A stretch of DNA of 41,129 nucleotides. Source: JAYZBC01 sp036339375 (GTDB lineage Bacteria; Pseudomonadota; Alphaproteobacteria; MPNO01; UBA2964). Positions 9,343 through 17,693 of the stretch are shown in pieces (the first letter of the stretch is position 1; every line of letters begins with the position of its first letter). Location: positions 1 to 41,129 of the forward strand of contig JAYZBC010000039.1 in assembly GCA_036339375.1 (NCBI GenBank). The letters run 5' to 3'. The notes under the pieces were generated by a model. The model was not told where the DNA came from. It saw only the letters and a program-made list of their open reading frames with translations, and did no database searches. Position numbers and translations under genes: made by a program.

Positions 9343-10356
9343 TTGAATTACACAAGGTCGGAAGCGAAAGACTACGCGTTTGAAAACTGGCACGGCGTTT
9401 GTAATGTTATATTGCCAAGTTTTACTGCTGATTTAAAAAGCATTAATGAAGCCGGCATCCGGCATGATGTTGCTCATAATATAAAACAGGGTTTCTGGGG
9501 CACACTTCTTGTATCGGAATGTGGCACAACTAAAGAAGAGATGAAACGTTTCATGGAAATTGCTGTTGACGAGGCAAATGGCAAACATAATTTTTTGCTG
9601 CATGGAACGTTTGATACACCCAAGGACATCATTGAAATGTCTAAAATTGGTGAAGCAATTGGTATGGACGGGTTATTACTCGGCCACCCAAATTCATTTT
9701 ATCCAACCACAGAAAAAGAGCTTTACGATTATTTAGCCCACGTGTGTAATCACACGGATTTAGGAGTCTGCCTGTTTGCTGCAGGGCACTGGAACTACAC
9801 AAGACTTCACCCTAGCGGTTATCCTCCCCAAGTACTGGCCCGTGCTGCAGACCTTGAAAATGTTGTGGCTGTAAAATATGAAGTTGCACGACCGGGTATT
9901 GCTGGAGACTACGAGTTTTGGAAAATGATCCGAGACAAACGGGTCCTATTTTCTGATCCTTTTGAAGCACATTCACCATTGACGGTTGAAATGTTTGGCC
10001 AACAATGGATGGGGACAAGCAATTATGAGTATTTTGGGGAAAGAGTACCCCAATACTTTAAAATGCTACGTAACAATCAATATGAAAAAGCGATGGAAGT
10101 TTATTGGTCCCTTCAGCCGGTGAGAGCCACCCGTGTAGCCGTTCAGGGAAGTTTTGCTGGCGCAAATTTTATCCACCGGTATTTATGGAAATATCAAGCA
10201 TGGCTCCACGGTTACAATGGAGGCCCAATGCGACAACCGGTAATGAAATTAACGGATGCGCAAATGAAAATGGTTCGTGAGGGTCTAGTTCGAGGGGGGT
10301 TTAAACTTCTTGACGAGGGTCCCGCCGAGTTTTATCGCGGCCGCAATCCCGCTTGA
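9343..10356 (+). CDS. Dihydrodipicolinate synthase (DapA/NanA) family aldolase or hydro-lyase
   Basis: This 337-residue protein has a class I aldolase TIM barrel of the DapA family, longer than the usual ~295. The Schiff-base Lys is in VVAVKYEVARPG, at the position of GIKE/D in relatives. The usual YN(V/I)P Tyr motif is not recognisable; FAAGHWNYTRLHPSGYPP occupies that region, so the active site has diverged. The start is a TTG with GGAG about 8 bases upstream; no in-frame ATG fits as well. It follows a 127-base gap, so it may open a second transcript with the next two genes. Family reactions include aldol cleavage to pyruvate and hydration/decarboxylation; biosynthetic DapA is unlikely from context. 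Confidence 0.85.
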   Translation: MNYTRSEAKDYAFENWHGVCNVILPSFTADLKSINEAGIRHDVAHNIKQGFWGTLLVSECGTTKEEMKRFMEIAVDEANGKHNFLLHGTFDTPKDIIEMSKIGEAIGMDGLLLGHPNSFYPTTEKELYDYLAHVCNHTDLGVCLFAAGHWNYTRLHPSGYPPQVLARAADLENVVAVKYEVARPGIAGDYEFWKMIRDKRVLFSDPFEAHSPLTVEMFGQQWMGTSNYEYFGERVPQYFKMLRNNQYEKAMEVYWSLQPVRATRVAVQGSFAGANFIHRYLWKYQAWLHGYNGGPMRQPVMKLTDAQMKMVREGLVRGGFKLLDEGPAEFYRGRNPA

Positions 10357-10363
10357 CGCAAAA

Positions 10364-11335
10364 ATGACCCTCATTTTAAATAATTCAGAAGTGCGAGCTA
10401 GTGTCACAATGTGTGACGCAGTTGATGCGATGGAAAACGCTTTCAAGGAACAGGGTGCAGGGGGTGTCAAACAGCCACCCCGCACCAACATTGCCGCGGG
10501 CAAAGGTTGGCTTCGTATTGGACCGGTCGTAATGGAACATTCCGGGTGGATGGGATTTAAAGCAATGAACCTTGTACCCGGAATTGGCGTTAGATATCAG
10601 GTCCACCTTTATTCTATTGAAAATGGCGAACTTAAGGCCATCATGGATGCACAATACTTGACAACACTTAGAACGGGCGCAACCAGCGCTGTTGCTACCA
10701 AAAGGCTTGCCCGTCAAAAAATTGGTAAAGTAGGGGTTTTGGGTTCAGGCGTAGAATCTCGCGCACAGCTGGAGGCAATGCATGCCATTGGCTTGGTTAA
10801 CGAGGCCACCGTCTATAGCCCCACCTCGAAAAACCGGGAAAAATTTGCCAACGACTACAGTCATTCCCTTGGCATACCGGTGGAAGCAAAAAAAAGTGCG
10901 GAAGAAGCAATTGAGGACTGCGATATTATCGTGGCTGGTGTAAAGTCTCATCAAACTGTTTTACAGGGAAGCTGGCTGAACCCTGGCACGCATGTTAATT
11001 CTGTCGGCACTGCACGAAAGGATCAACGTGAAATCGATCCAGAAACTTTTCAACGGGCGGAAATTGTGGTGGTAGACACACGGGAGGGTGTTTTTGGAGA
11101 AGCTGGCGATGCAATTGCTGCGCAAGATGTGTTTGCCTCCAACCAAGCACATGAACTCTCGGATTTAATCATAAACGGTGTGCCAAAACGACATAATGAT
11201 GAACAAATAACCCTTTTCAAATCAGTGGGTACGGGCGTGCAGGATATAGGACTTGCCAGAATGGTTTATGAACGTGCCCGTGAAACAGGTTTAGGTACCG
11301 ATTATCCCGATTTTCCATTCATTAAATCCAGCTAA
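10364..11335 (+). CDS. Ornithine cyclodeaminase / mu-crystallin family oxidoreductase
   Basis: The 323-residue protein resembles OCD, alanine dehydrogenase (archaeal type) and ketimine reductases. It has the MDAQYLTTLRTGATSAVATK substrate/anchor segment, a Rossmann site GVLGSGVESRAQLEA at about residues 124-138, and a TVYSPTSKNR turn after beta-2 that suggests NADP(H) selection. The ATG at 10,364 lies 7 bases after the preceding stop and is preferred over a TTG at 10,310 inside the upstream gene. Members bind imines or amino acids, so a role in removing ammonia or reducing a cyclic imine would suit the N-containing substrate inferred for this cluster. Function remains open. Confidence 0.9.
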   Translation: MTLILNNSEVRASVTMCDAVDAMENAFKEQGAGGVKQPPRTNIAAGKGWLRIGPVVMEHSGWMGFKAMNLVPGIGVRYQVHLYSIENGELKAIMDAQYLTTLRTGATSAVATKRLARQKIGKVGVLGSGVESRAQLEAMHAIGLVNEATVYSPTSKNREKFANDYSHSLGIPVEAKKSAEEAIEDCDIIVAGVKSHQTVLQGSWLNPGTHVNSVGTARKDQREIDPETFQRAEIVVVDTREGVFGEAGDAIAAQDVFASNQAHELSDLIINGVPKRHNDEQITLFKSVGTGVQDIGLARMVYERARETGLGTDYPDFPFIKSS

Positions 11336-11349
11336 ACGAGGCTTATTGT

Positions 11350-11682
11350 ATGACAGATAAAAAAGAATCCACACCTCTTACACCGGTAGAATACCTTGCA
11401 CAATACAGCTCTGAGGCGGCTACATCTTTTCAATCCTTAAGGAATGCTGTTTTAAACGCCGGTCCTCTTGATATAGAAACGTGCGAATTAATAACGCTGG
11501 GTGCCTTTGCCACTACGGGTGCGGAAACAAGTTTTAAGACGCATGCCAAACGTCTTCTTAAAGCGGGTACCCCAATAGAAGCCTTGCGCCAGGCGGTAAT
11601 GGTAACTTTTGCCGCAACAACAACTTTTTCATCTGTAATTACTGCTTTGCACTGGGTGGATGATCTAAAAGAGAGTGAATAA
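11350..11682 (+). CDS. Small carboxymuconolactone decarboxylase / AhpD-like protein without the redox Cys pair
   Basis: A 110-residue all-helical protein with the CMD fold: the ETCELITLGAFATTGAE helix, then SFKTHAKRLLKAGTPIEALRQAVMVTFAATT. AhpD-type relatives carry CxxC just before the conserved His; here the same place reads TGAETSFKTH, so His is kept and both Cys are missing. That points away from peroxidase function and towards a lactone/decarboxylase-like or structural role. It starts 14 bases after the previous gene, making a three-gene run (aldolase, OCD-family, CMD). It ends convergent with the acyl-CoA synthetase, with 117 bases between. Confidence 0.82.
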   Translation: MTDKKESTPLTPVEYLAQYSSEAATSFQSLRNAVLNAGPLDIETCELITLGAFATTGAETSFKTHAKRLLKAGTPIEALRQAVMVTFAATTTFSSVITALHWVDDLKESE

Positions 11683-11799
11683 AAATTGCTGTTTATTAAA
11701 TGAGTATTTTCAACTCTTACAAAATTCCTGAATCGTAAAATAATCCTGAACCAAATGCATCAAAACCTGGCTGAAACAATTTGATTATCCTTTTCAGAA

Positions 11800-13377
11800 T
11801 TAATTTAGGTGTTCTTTAATTCTGCCTGTGCAAATTAATTTTAATTCGTCCCGTTTAACTTTTCCACGCTGGTTTTTTGGCAAATTTTCGAAAATAAAAA
11901 TTGACTTCGGCCGCTTATTTTCTGGCAATAACTCTGCCGCAAAATTCAAAATTTCACTCTCGTTAATATCTGCTCCCTTCGCTAAAACGACGCAGCACGC
12001 AACCTCTTCACCCCAAATTGTATCCGGAACACCAATTGCCGCAGCTTCATAAACTAAGGGGTGCTTTACAATCGTGGAATCAATTTCCAAAGGTGCAATA
12101 GATACACCACCACGCAAAATGACATCCTTTACTCGCCCGGTAACAACCACAAAACCATCTTCATCAATAAAGCCCAGGTCACCAACCCTTGTTCTTTCTT
12201 TCAGCCGGAAAACAGACCTGTCTTCCCAACGCCCCTCAGCAGTTACAGTTGCGATTGCTGTTTGCAGGCCTCTTATTGAAATTTCTCCTTCCTCGCCCGG
12301 TAGACAGTGGTTCCCATCTTTATCAAGTATGGCAAGATCCATATGAGGGGCAGGCGGTCCAGCAGTGCCTATTTTGCACTTATCCTGCCTGTTTCCACAC
12401 AACCACCCCCCTTCCGACGCACCATAAAACTGAAGAAGGCGAACACCATACAGGTCTTGGAATTGCCTCCATCGTTCTGCAGCAAGGGGAGCAGAACTTG
12501 CCGTCATTAAACGAAGCGTCTTTGTATCAGCTTTACTAACTTGGACGGGATGATCCAACAAGAGATTAATCACAGTAGGAACACCAGCTGCTACAGTTAT
12601 CTTATGATTTTTTACCCATTCAAAAAAATGCCTGCGCGAAAATTTTTGTGCCAGCACAATTGTAAGACCCAATGAAATGAAAGGCATAAAGGTTACGATT
12701 TGAGGCGACAACCAACTAAAGGTTCGGTATTCCAGTATACGATCATCTTTATTCATTCCGGTAAAACTAATGGTTGAGAGTCCACACATCCAAAGACCAA
12801 GATGATCCCACACCACACACTTTGGTCTGTCGGTTGTACCTGAAGTCGCAAAAATACAACCCTCATCTCCAGGTCCGTATTCCTTTTCGCAGGAAGGCAA
12901 AGGTAAAAAATTATCGGAAAACGAAAAAAATCCCTTGCTCTCGTTTAGTTGACTAAACTCGGAAGTCGAACAACTGAGACCATCAGTAAGAGCGTGACCG
13001 TTCATATCTTTACGCCAAACGACCAGAGCAGGATTAATCGTTTTAAGAATATCCTTTAAGTGATCAGAGGAAATTTCAGCATGAAACGGACAAGCACAGG
13101 CTCCACATCGCCATGTGGCAAACATTAAAATAAGTTTTTCAACACATTCGGCCGATAGGATGGCTACTCTGTCTCCGGGCTTAACCCCTAGTTCACGCAT
13201 TGCACGTGCGGAATGCTCTACTAATTCGTTTAACCTACTAAAATTAAGAGATAATCCTTGATCAACCGATACAATGGCAATTTTTTCTGGATGGTGTTTA
13301 ATAAAATAACGAAAAGATTCGCCGATTGTGCGAAAAGGAATTTCCAGAGAATTGCCTACGGTTTTTAGATCTGACAT
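11800..13377 (-). CDS. AMP-forming acyl-CoA synthetase (ANL superfamily)
   Basis: This 525-residue enzyme activates a carboxylic acid with ATP and CoA. The P-loop-like ATP motif reads FATSGTTDRPKCVVWDH (about 182-198), the A5 motif is FYGASEGG, and the hinge/adenylate block is DLGFIDEDGFVVVTGRVKD. The C-terminal catalytic Lys is in NQRGKVKRDELK. The protein looks complete and soluble. It lies 115 bases downstream of the second UbiD gene on the same strand, so the two probably form one transcript. Together they suggest decarboxylation of one acid and CoA activation of another acid intermediate. Similar in layout to benzoate-CoA ligase-type enzymes, but the substrate pocket cannot be read by eye. 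Confidence 0.9.
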   Translation of the reverse strand: MSDLKTVGNSLEIPFRTIGESFRYFIKHHPEKIAIVSVDQGLSLNFSRLNELVEHSARAMRELGVKPGDRVAILSAECVEKLILMFATWRCGACACPFHAEISSDHLKDILKTINPALVVWRKDMNGHALTDGLSCSTSEFSQLNESKGFFSFSDNFLPLPSCEKEYGPGDEGCIFATSGTTDRPKCVVWDHLGLWMCGLSTISFTGMNKDDRILEYRTFSWLSPQIVTFMPFISLGLTIVLAQKFSRRHFFEWVKNHKITVAAGVPTVINLLLDHPVQVSKADTKTLRLMTASSAPLAAERWRQFQDLYGVRLLQFYGASEGGWLCGNRQDKCKIGTAGPPAPHMDLAILDKDGNHCLPGEEGEISIRGLQTAIATVTAEGRWEDRSVFRLKERTRVGDLGFIDEDGFVVVTGRVKDVILRGGVSIAPLEIDSTIVKHPLVYEAAAIGVPDTIWGEEVACCVVLAKGADINESEILNFAAELLPENKRPKSIFIFENLPKNQRGKVKRDELKLICTGRIKEHLN

Positions 13378-13492
13378 TCAGCCGCTTACATACCCTGATC
13401 ATGTAACCCAGCATCGATTTTCAGAGAATTTTCTAAGAAAAATTGAAATGCAGCTTTCGGCACGTAATCCTCTTTCTGGCTTTCTGTTTAAT

Positions 13493-14893
13493 TTAATCTA
13501 AATAATCTTTAAGTTTAATACGTTCCCATGCTTCCTTGGGTGGTTTAATTGGTTCCTCAAAATGAAGTGATGCGGGTCTGGTCGCATCTAAAATCACCTT
13601 AGTATTCATTGGCCCGGTTTCCGTCCTCACTTCTCCGTAAGCGGCGGGATTAAGATGAGACCCCATCGCGTTAGGTATAATTGCAAGGTCGCGGTCTGCT
13701 TCAAAGGTAGTCGCAATGGCCCAGAGAACTTTTTGTTCATCATAAATATCGATGTCGTCATCAACGACTATAGCCATTTTAATATTTGGGTTTGCTGAGA
13801 GTGCAGCCATCCCAGCCGACTTCCCTTCCCCAGGCACACGTTTTTTAATAGAGACATAAACTGTAAACCGACACGAACCGGATACAGGCAAGTAAACACC
13901 GGTAACGGTTGGAACCAAATGTTTGACGCTTTCATAGACTGTGCTTTCCAAAGTTAAGGCGCCAGCCAGGTTGTGTTCCTGATGGGCAGGATCTAAGTCA
14001 TGGTAAAGAGCATCCCCTCGCATAGTGATAGCCGTGACCTCCATTAACCCAACGGGATCTTTGGCCGGTCCATAGTATCCTGTGAATTCAGCAAATGGCC
14101 CATCCTTAGTCTCTTTGCTGGGATCAAGAAAACCTTCGATGGCAATTTCTGCAAAAGCAGGGACAGGGATATCCACTGTTTCCCCTTTAACGACTTTTAG
14201 AGGCTCGTTGAGAAGTCCTCCCATAACCTCAAGTTCGCTCAGCTCAATAGGCCCTTCACATAGGGTTCCAATTAACGCCGCTGGATGGTGCCCAATGAAC
14301 AATACAGCCTCCATTTTTTGTTTAAGCTCCTTATACCGCCGATAGATATAAGCTGCGTGGTGGGCTGGATTAAACATGCAACCGAGAAAATTTTTACCCT
14401 GAAGTTCATGCCTATACATGCCAGCGTTGAGGACACCTGTATCGGGGTCACGGACAATTAAAACACCAACTGTAATATATTTACCTGAATCTTTTTCTGC
14501 ATGCTGAATGATAGGAAGTTCATTCAAGTTAACGGCATTACCAGATATCACTTTCTGCTTAACAGGGGCCTCTTTAGGTGAAATACTTTCCGTGGGAAGA
14601 GGATTGTTTTCTCGTTCAATAAATCGTCGCAGGATTGCAGCTTTTGGTTCTCCGGGATCTACACCAAGGGCAAGACCCAGAAGCTCGTAGCTACCAAACA
14701 AGTTCGTAACCAAGGGCAAAATAGAACCGTTGATTTTATCGCAACGGATCACTGGATAAAGACCTTGTGCCGCTAATTTTTGTTGGATCACACAGGGCTC
14801 AAAAATTGGATCAATAGGTTTGGAGATATTAGCAAAGAAATCAGAGCCTAATTGGCGGGCCTCACCTATAAAAGATCTTAAATCCTTGTTCAT
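13493..14893 (-). CDS. UbiD-family decarboxylase, second paralogue
   Basis: 466 residues from the ATG at 14,893 (MNKDLRSFI, the usual UbiD opening) preceded by GGATGG; an ATG at 14,902 is nearly as good, while the longest frame from 14,959 adds an unlikely Cys/Leu-rich tail. prFMN-site residues are Arg161 (GMYR) and Glu269, but the first acid of the pair is Asp264 (KDGPFAE), not Glu as in the paralogue at 1-1445. HHAAYIY and GHHPA blocks match UbiD/FDC-like enzymes. The sequences of the two UbiD proteins differ widely, so they are unlikely to be a recent duplication and probably have different substrates. Probably transcribed with the downstream acyl-CoA synthetase. Confidence 0.9.
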   Translation of the reverse strand: MNKDLRSFIGEARQLGSDFFANISKPIDPIFEPCVIQQKLAAQGLYPVIRCDKINGSILPLVTNLFGSYELLGLALGVDPGEPKAAILRRFIERENNPLPTESISPKEAPVKQKVISGNAVNLNELPIIQHAEKDSGKYITVGVLIVRDPDTGVLNAGMYRHELQGKNFLGCMFNPAHHAAYIYRRYKELKQKMEAVLFIGHHPAALIGTLCEGPIELSELEVMGGLLNEPLKVVKGETVDIPVPAFAEIAIEGFLDPSKETKDGPFAEFTGYYGPAKDPVGLMEVTAITMRGDALYHDLDPAHQEHNLAGALTLESTVYESVKHLVPTVTGVYLPVSGSCRFTVYVSIKKRVPGEGKSAGMAALSANPNIKMAIVVDDDIDIYDEQKVLWAIATTFEADRDLAIIPNAMGSHLNPAAYGEVRTETGPMNTKVILDATRPASLHFEEPIKPPKEAWERIKLKDYLD

Positions 14894-15027
14894 TTTTTCC
14901 ATCCGAAAATTGGTTAAATATTTTAAGAAACAGCATAGCATGAACCTGAGATGGGTCACGGACTTTATAAATTGGAAATTTTCTTAATGAGCTAAACTGA
15001 ATTCAACAAAGGGCGATTATTTTTGTG

Positions 15028-15056
15028 TTGAAAAATGAACTTATTTCGATCATATT
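15028..15056 (+). promoter_or_regulatory. Candidate arsR promoter, possibly giving a leaderless mRNA
   Basis: TTGAAA at 15,028-15,033 and CATATT at 15,051-15,056 are separated by 17 bases. A start site about seven bases past the -10 would fall on the arsR ATG at 15,063, and no Shine-Dalgarno sequence is visible before that ATG. The AT-rich spacer could also hold an ArsR operator, but no clear dyad was found. Confidence 0.35.
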
Positions 15057-15062
15057 AGAAAT

Positions 15063-15392
15063 ATGGAAATAAACAATGCAAGAAACGCGCTGGGAGCTTT
15101 AGCTCAAACAACTCGTCTGAAAATTTTTCGTTTACTTGTAAATTCCGGTCCTGCTGGCCTCGCCGCGGGAGACATAGCCAACCAACTCCGTTTGCCATCC
15201 CCTACTCTTTCTTTTCATTTGAAAGAGTTGAAAATATACGGTTTGGTCACTTGTCAACGAAACAGCCGATCACTGATTTATTCAGCTAATTTTCAAGTAA
15301 TGAGAGAACTAATTGAATTTCTAACCCAAGATTGTTGTGGAGGTCACCCCGAAATTTGCAAGCTTCCGTTGCCGAGTCCTTCTTTAAGCTGA
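15063..15392 (+). CDS. arsR: ArsR-family metalloregulator
   Basis: A 109-residue ArsR/SmtB winged-helix repressor. The recognition region is PSPTLSFHLKELKIYGLV (46-63). C-terminal thiols Cys91-Cys92 and Cys99 (DCCGGHPEIC) look like the arsenite-sensing cysteines found in alphaproteobacterial ArsR proteins. It starts an arsenic locus: the arsC remnant begins 15 bases later and an aquaporin overlaps that remnant. It should repress this operon and release it on As(III) binding. No arsB, acr3 or arsH is visible nearby. Confidence 0.92.
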   Translation: MEINNARNALGALAQTTRLKIFRLLVNSGPAGLAAGDIANQLRLPSPTLSFHLKELKIYGLVTCQRNSRSLIYSANFQVMRELIEFLTQDCCGGHPEICKLPLPSPSLS

Positions 15393-15407
15393 AACAAACA
15401 CCCCTTT

Positions 15408-15737
15408 ATGATGAAAATTAAAGAGAAGTATAATTTTTTGTTTCTTTGTACAGGGAATTTAGCACGCAGTATAATAGCTGAAAGTCTTTTAAACCGGATT
15501 GGAAATGGTCGTTTTTTCGCTTATAGACCCGGTAGTAATCCAACGGGTAGAATTCATACTTGCACAAATAAACTTTTTAAGAAATACAATTTCAATATAT
15601 CGGAAATACGTTCCAAAAATTGGGACAAATTTGGGTCAGGAAAAGCTCCTCAAATGGACTATGTCGTCAACGCGGCGGGCGAAGCCTGCCCTATATGGCT
15701 AGGAGCACCTATTAAATTGCAATGCCCAAGAAAATGA
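15408..15737 (+). pseudogene. arsC: Decayed arsenate reductase (LMW-PTP-fold ArsC), internally deleted and truncated
   Basis: The N-terminal half is a clear ArsC of the low-molecular-weight phosphatase fold: LFLCTGNLARS with the CX5R loop at Cys14-Arg20, then IRSKNWDKF. Where relatives have an FTVCDNAAGE-like stretch, this one reads DYVVNAAGEACPIW, so a few codons including a conserved Cys are missing. The protein then ends after GAPIKLQCPRK at 109 residues, without the ~50-residue C-terminal part typical of the family. The aquaporin gene starts inside its last codons. A deletion that fused the arsC interior to the aquaporin start would explain this. Arsenate reduction is probably lost, though the reading frame stays open. 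Confidence 0.75.
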
Positions 15738-16432
15738 ATGATTTTACCCCGAGCAGAAAATTAACAGCTGAATTTATTGGCACAACCTTTCTCCTTGCCA
15801 CTGTAATTGGTTCAGGGATCATGGCGGAAACACTGTCGCCAAACAATTCTGGTGTTGCTTTGCTTGCCAATATGACAGCTACTGGCGCGATATTAATGGT
15901 TTTAATTTTAATTTTTGGCCCAATTTCCGGTGCGCATTTCAACCCAGCGGTTACGCTAGGTTTTTTTTTACGAAGAGAGATTTCACTGAGTATAACTGCC
16001 GCTTACATTTCAGTCCAAATTATTGCCGGGTTAGTTGGCACTGTTATCGCACACTTAATGTTTGGTCTCCCTGTTATTGAAGCCTCCACCCAAATTAGAA
16101 CCGGTCCTCCACAATGGTTCGCTGAAATTGTTGCTACCTTTGGTTTACTTTCCACGATATATGGATGCATTCGGTTTCGAGTGAAAGCAATTCCCTATGC
16201 TGTCGGCCTTTATATTTCGGCAGCCTATTGGTTTACGTCATCAACCTCCTTTGCAAACCCTGCGGTAACAATAGCAAGGAGCTTTACCGATACTTTTTCA
16301 GGCATTCGTCCGGAAGACGCTCCGAGTTTTGTATGTTCTCAACTCATTGGAGCAGTTTTAGCAACAATAGTTTTTTATTGGCTACTAAAACCGGTTGGGA
16401 TTACTCCAAGGCCAGAAATAACAACTAAATAA
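15722..16432 (+). CDS. MIP-family aquaporin in an ars operon (AqpS-like)
   Basis: The 236-residue integral membrane channel has six predicted helices and both pore signatures: NPA at 74-76 (AHFNPAVTLG) and NPA at 179-181 with the selectivity-filter Arg186 (ANPAVTIAR). AqpS of Sinorhizobium meliloti sits in an ars operon and lets As(III) out down its gradient after ArsC makes it; position and fold suggest the same job here. With the adjacent arsC decayed, it may now serve As(III) efflux alone or methylated arsenicals. The ATG at 15,722 overlaps the arsC remnant by 16 bases; an ATG at 15,734 is an alternative. Confidence 0.9.
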   Translation: MPKKMNDFTPSRKLTAEFIGTTFLLATVIGSGIMAETLSPNNSGVALLANMTATGAILMVLILIFGPISGAHFNPAVTLGFFLRREISLSITAAYISVQIIAGLVGTVIAHLMFGLPVIEASTQIRTGPPQWFAEIVATFGLLSTIYGCIRFRVKAIPYAVGLYISAAYWFTSSTSFANPAVTIARSFTDTFSGIRPEDAPSFVCSQLIGAVLATIVFYWLLKPVGITPRPEITTK

Positions 16433-16625
16433 ATTTTTAAATAGAAAATCAACAATTAAAATTTAAAACGTTTTCTTTTACGATCATTGATTTCTCCACA
16501 CATCGAGCCGCTGTAAGGTCTTTAAAAACAGGCAGCTACAGTAAATTTTTTCTAGAGCACTCGCGTAAACTTTCAGGTTGGTCTAGGTTACCCACCCCGC
16601 CATTTTAATTTTCGGTTTGTCTTTA

Positions 16626-17693
16626 ATGAATGAATTTTCTGATTTGCGTCGCCGCTTTCCAGGTATTATTCGGGCGTTGGTTGTCGGCTTACCTGCTGGT
16701 GCCCTTTTTTCCTGGTTTGACACCCCAATCCCTTGGATGATTGGTCCAATGGTTGCCGTCGCAGTTGCAAATTTACTGGGCCATCAGGTATTTGCTTTAC
16801 CTTATGGCCGACAGATCGGCCAGGTTGTACTCGGATCTGCTGTTGGAATTTATTTTACACCCCCTGTTGTCGTGGCTCTTGGTGCAAATTTTGGTGCTAT
16901 TTTACTCGCTACCGCTTCAGCTTTTTTAATCGGTGGATTAGGCGCCGTTACATTGAGCCGTGTTGCTGGAGTAGATGGCAAATCAGCTTTCTTTGCCTCC
17001 ATTCCTGGGGGAGCAATGGCCATGGCTGTGCTGGCTGAAAAATTTGGGGCAACGATGCCTCCGGTTGCCGTCGCACAAAGTTTACGAATTTCAATAGTTG
17101 TTATTGTTATACCTTTCTTGCTGACCTATGGCGGAATACCTACGGAACCCAGTACCTACAAACCTCAACTATCTTTAAACTTTTTTATTCTGATACCCTG
17201 GATTGCTTTTGGTTTTGTTCTTGGTGAAATTGCAGAAAGATTTCGAATTCATAATGGCTTTTTAATAGCCCCAATTTTTTTCGGCGCAATATTAACAATA
17301 AATGGGGTTGAACTTTCCGAAGTGCCTAGCTGGCTGACAGATATTGCCCAACTTATGTTTGGCCTGGTGTTGGGCGAACGGTACGAACGGGCCTTTTTCG
17401 CGCGCCACAAACTTTTTATTCCCTTCGCTCTGGTCAATGCGTTCCTCGTTCTCACAGCCTCCGCCATGGTGGGAATTAGCCTCTCATGGGCCTTTGGTTT
17501 TCCCTTGTCAACTATGATCATTTCGACAGCACCAGGGGGTATGGCTGAAATGGCTATCGTTGCGCAAGCACTTCAAATTGGGGTACCAACGGTTGTAGCC
17601 TTCCACCTTTTCAGAGTTGTAATTGTGAGCCTGGGAACACAGCATATATACGTTTCTGCTGTCACTTTACTTAAATTTATTAAAAAAAATTAA
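16626..17693 (+). CDS. AbrB-family (AbrB_dom / AmoA-like) inner-membrane protein, putative transporter
   Basis: About 355 residues with ten or so hydrophobic helices arranged as two similar halves, each with a DTPIPWMIGPM- or GFPLSTMIISTAPGGMAEMA-like segment typical of the AbrB membrane-duplication family. Such proteins are often mis-named ammonia monooxygenases; they are likely regulators or carriers of small organic acids, and no substrate is proven for this one. The start is ambiguous: a TTG at 16,617 or the ATG at 16,626, neither with a good ribosome site. It ends directly against the convergent TauE-like gene, with no bases between. Confidence 0.85.
   Translation: MNEFSDLRRRFPGIIRALVVGLPAGALFSWFDTPIPWMIGPMVAVAVANLLGHQVFALPYGRQIGQVVLGSAVGIYFTPPVVVALGANFGAILLATASAFLIGGLGAVTLSRVAGVDGKSAFFASIPGGAMAMAVLAEKFGATMPPVAVAQSLRISIVVIVIPFLLTYGGIPTEPSTYKPQLSLNFFILIPWIAFGFVLGEIAERFRIHNGFLIAPIFFGAILTINGVELSEVPSWLTDIAQLMFGLVLGERYERAFFARHKLFIPFALVNAFLVLTASAMVGISLSWAFGFPLSTMIISTAPGGMAEMAIVAQALQIGVPTVVAFHLFRVVIVSLGTQHIYVSAVTLLKFIKKN

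Noticed and set aside
16617..17693. Ammonia monooxygenase
   Set aside because: A common mis-annotation of the AbrB membrane family; no AmoA metal-site motifs are present.
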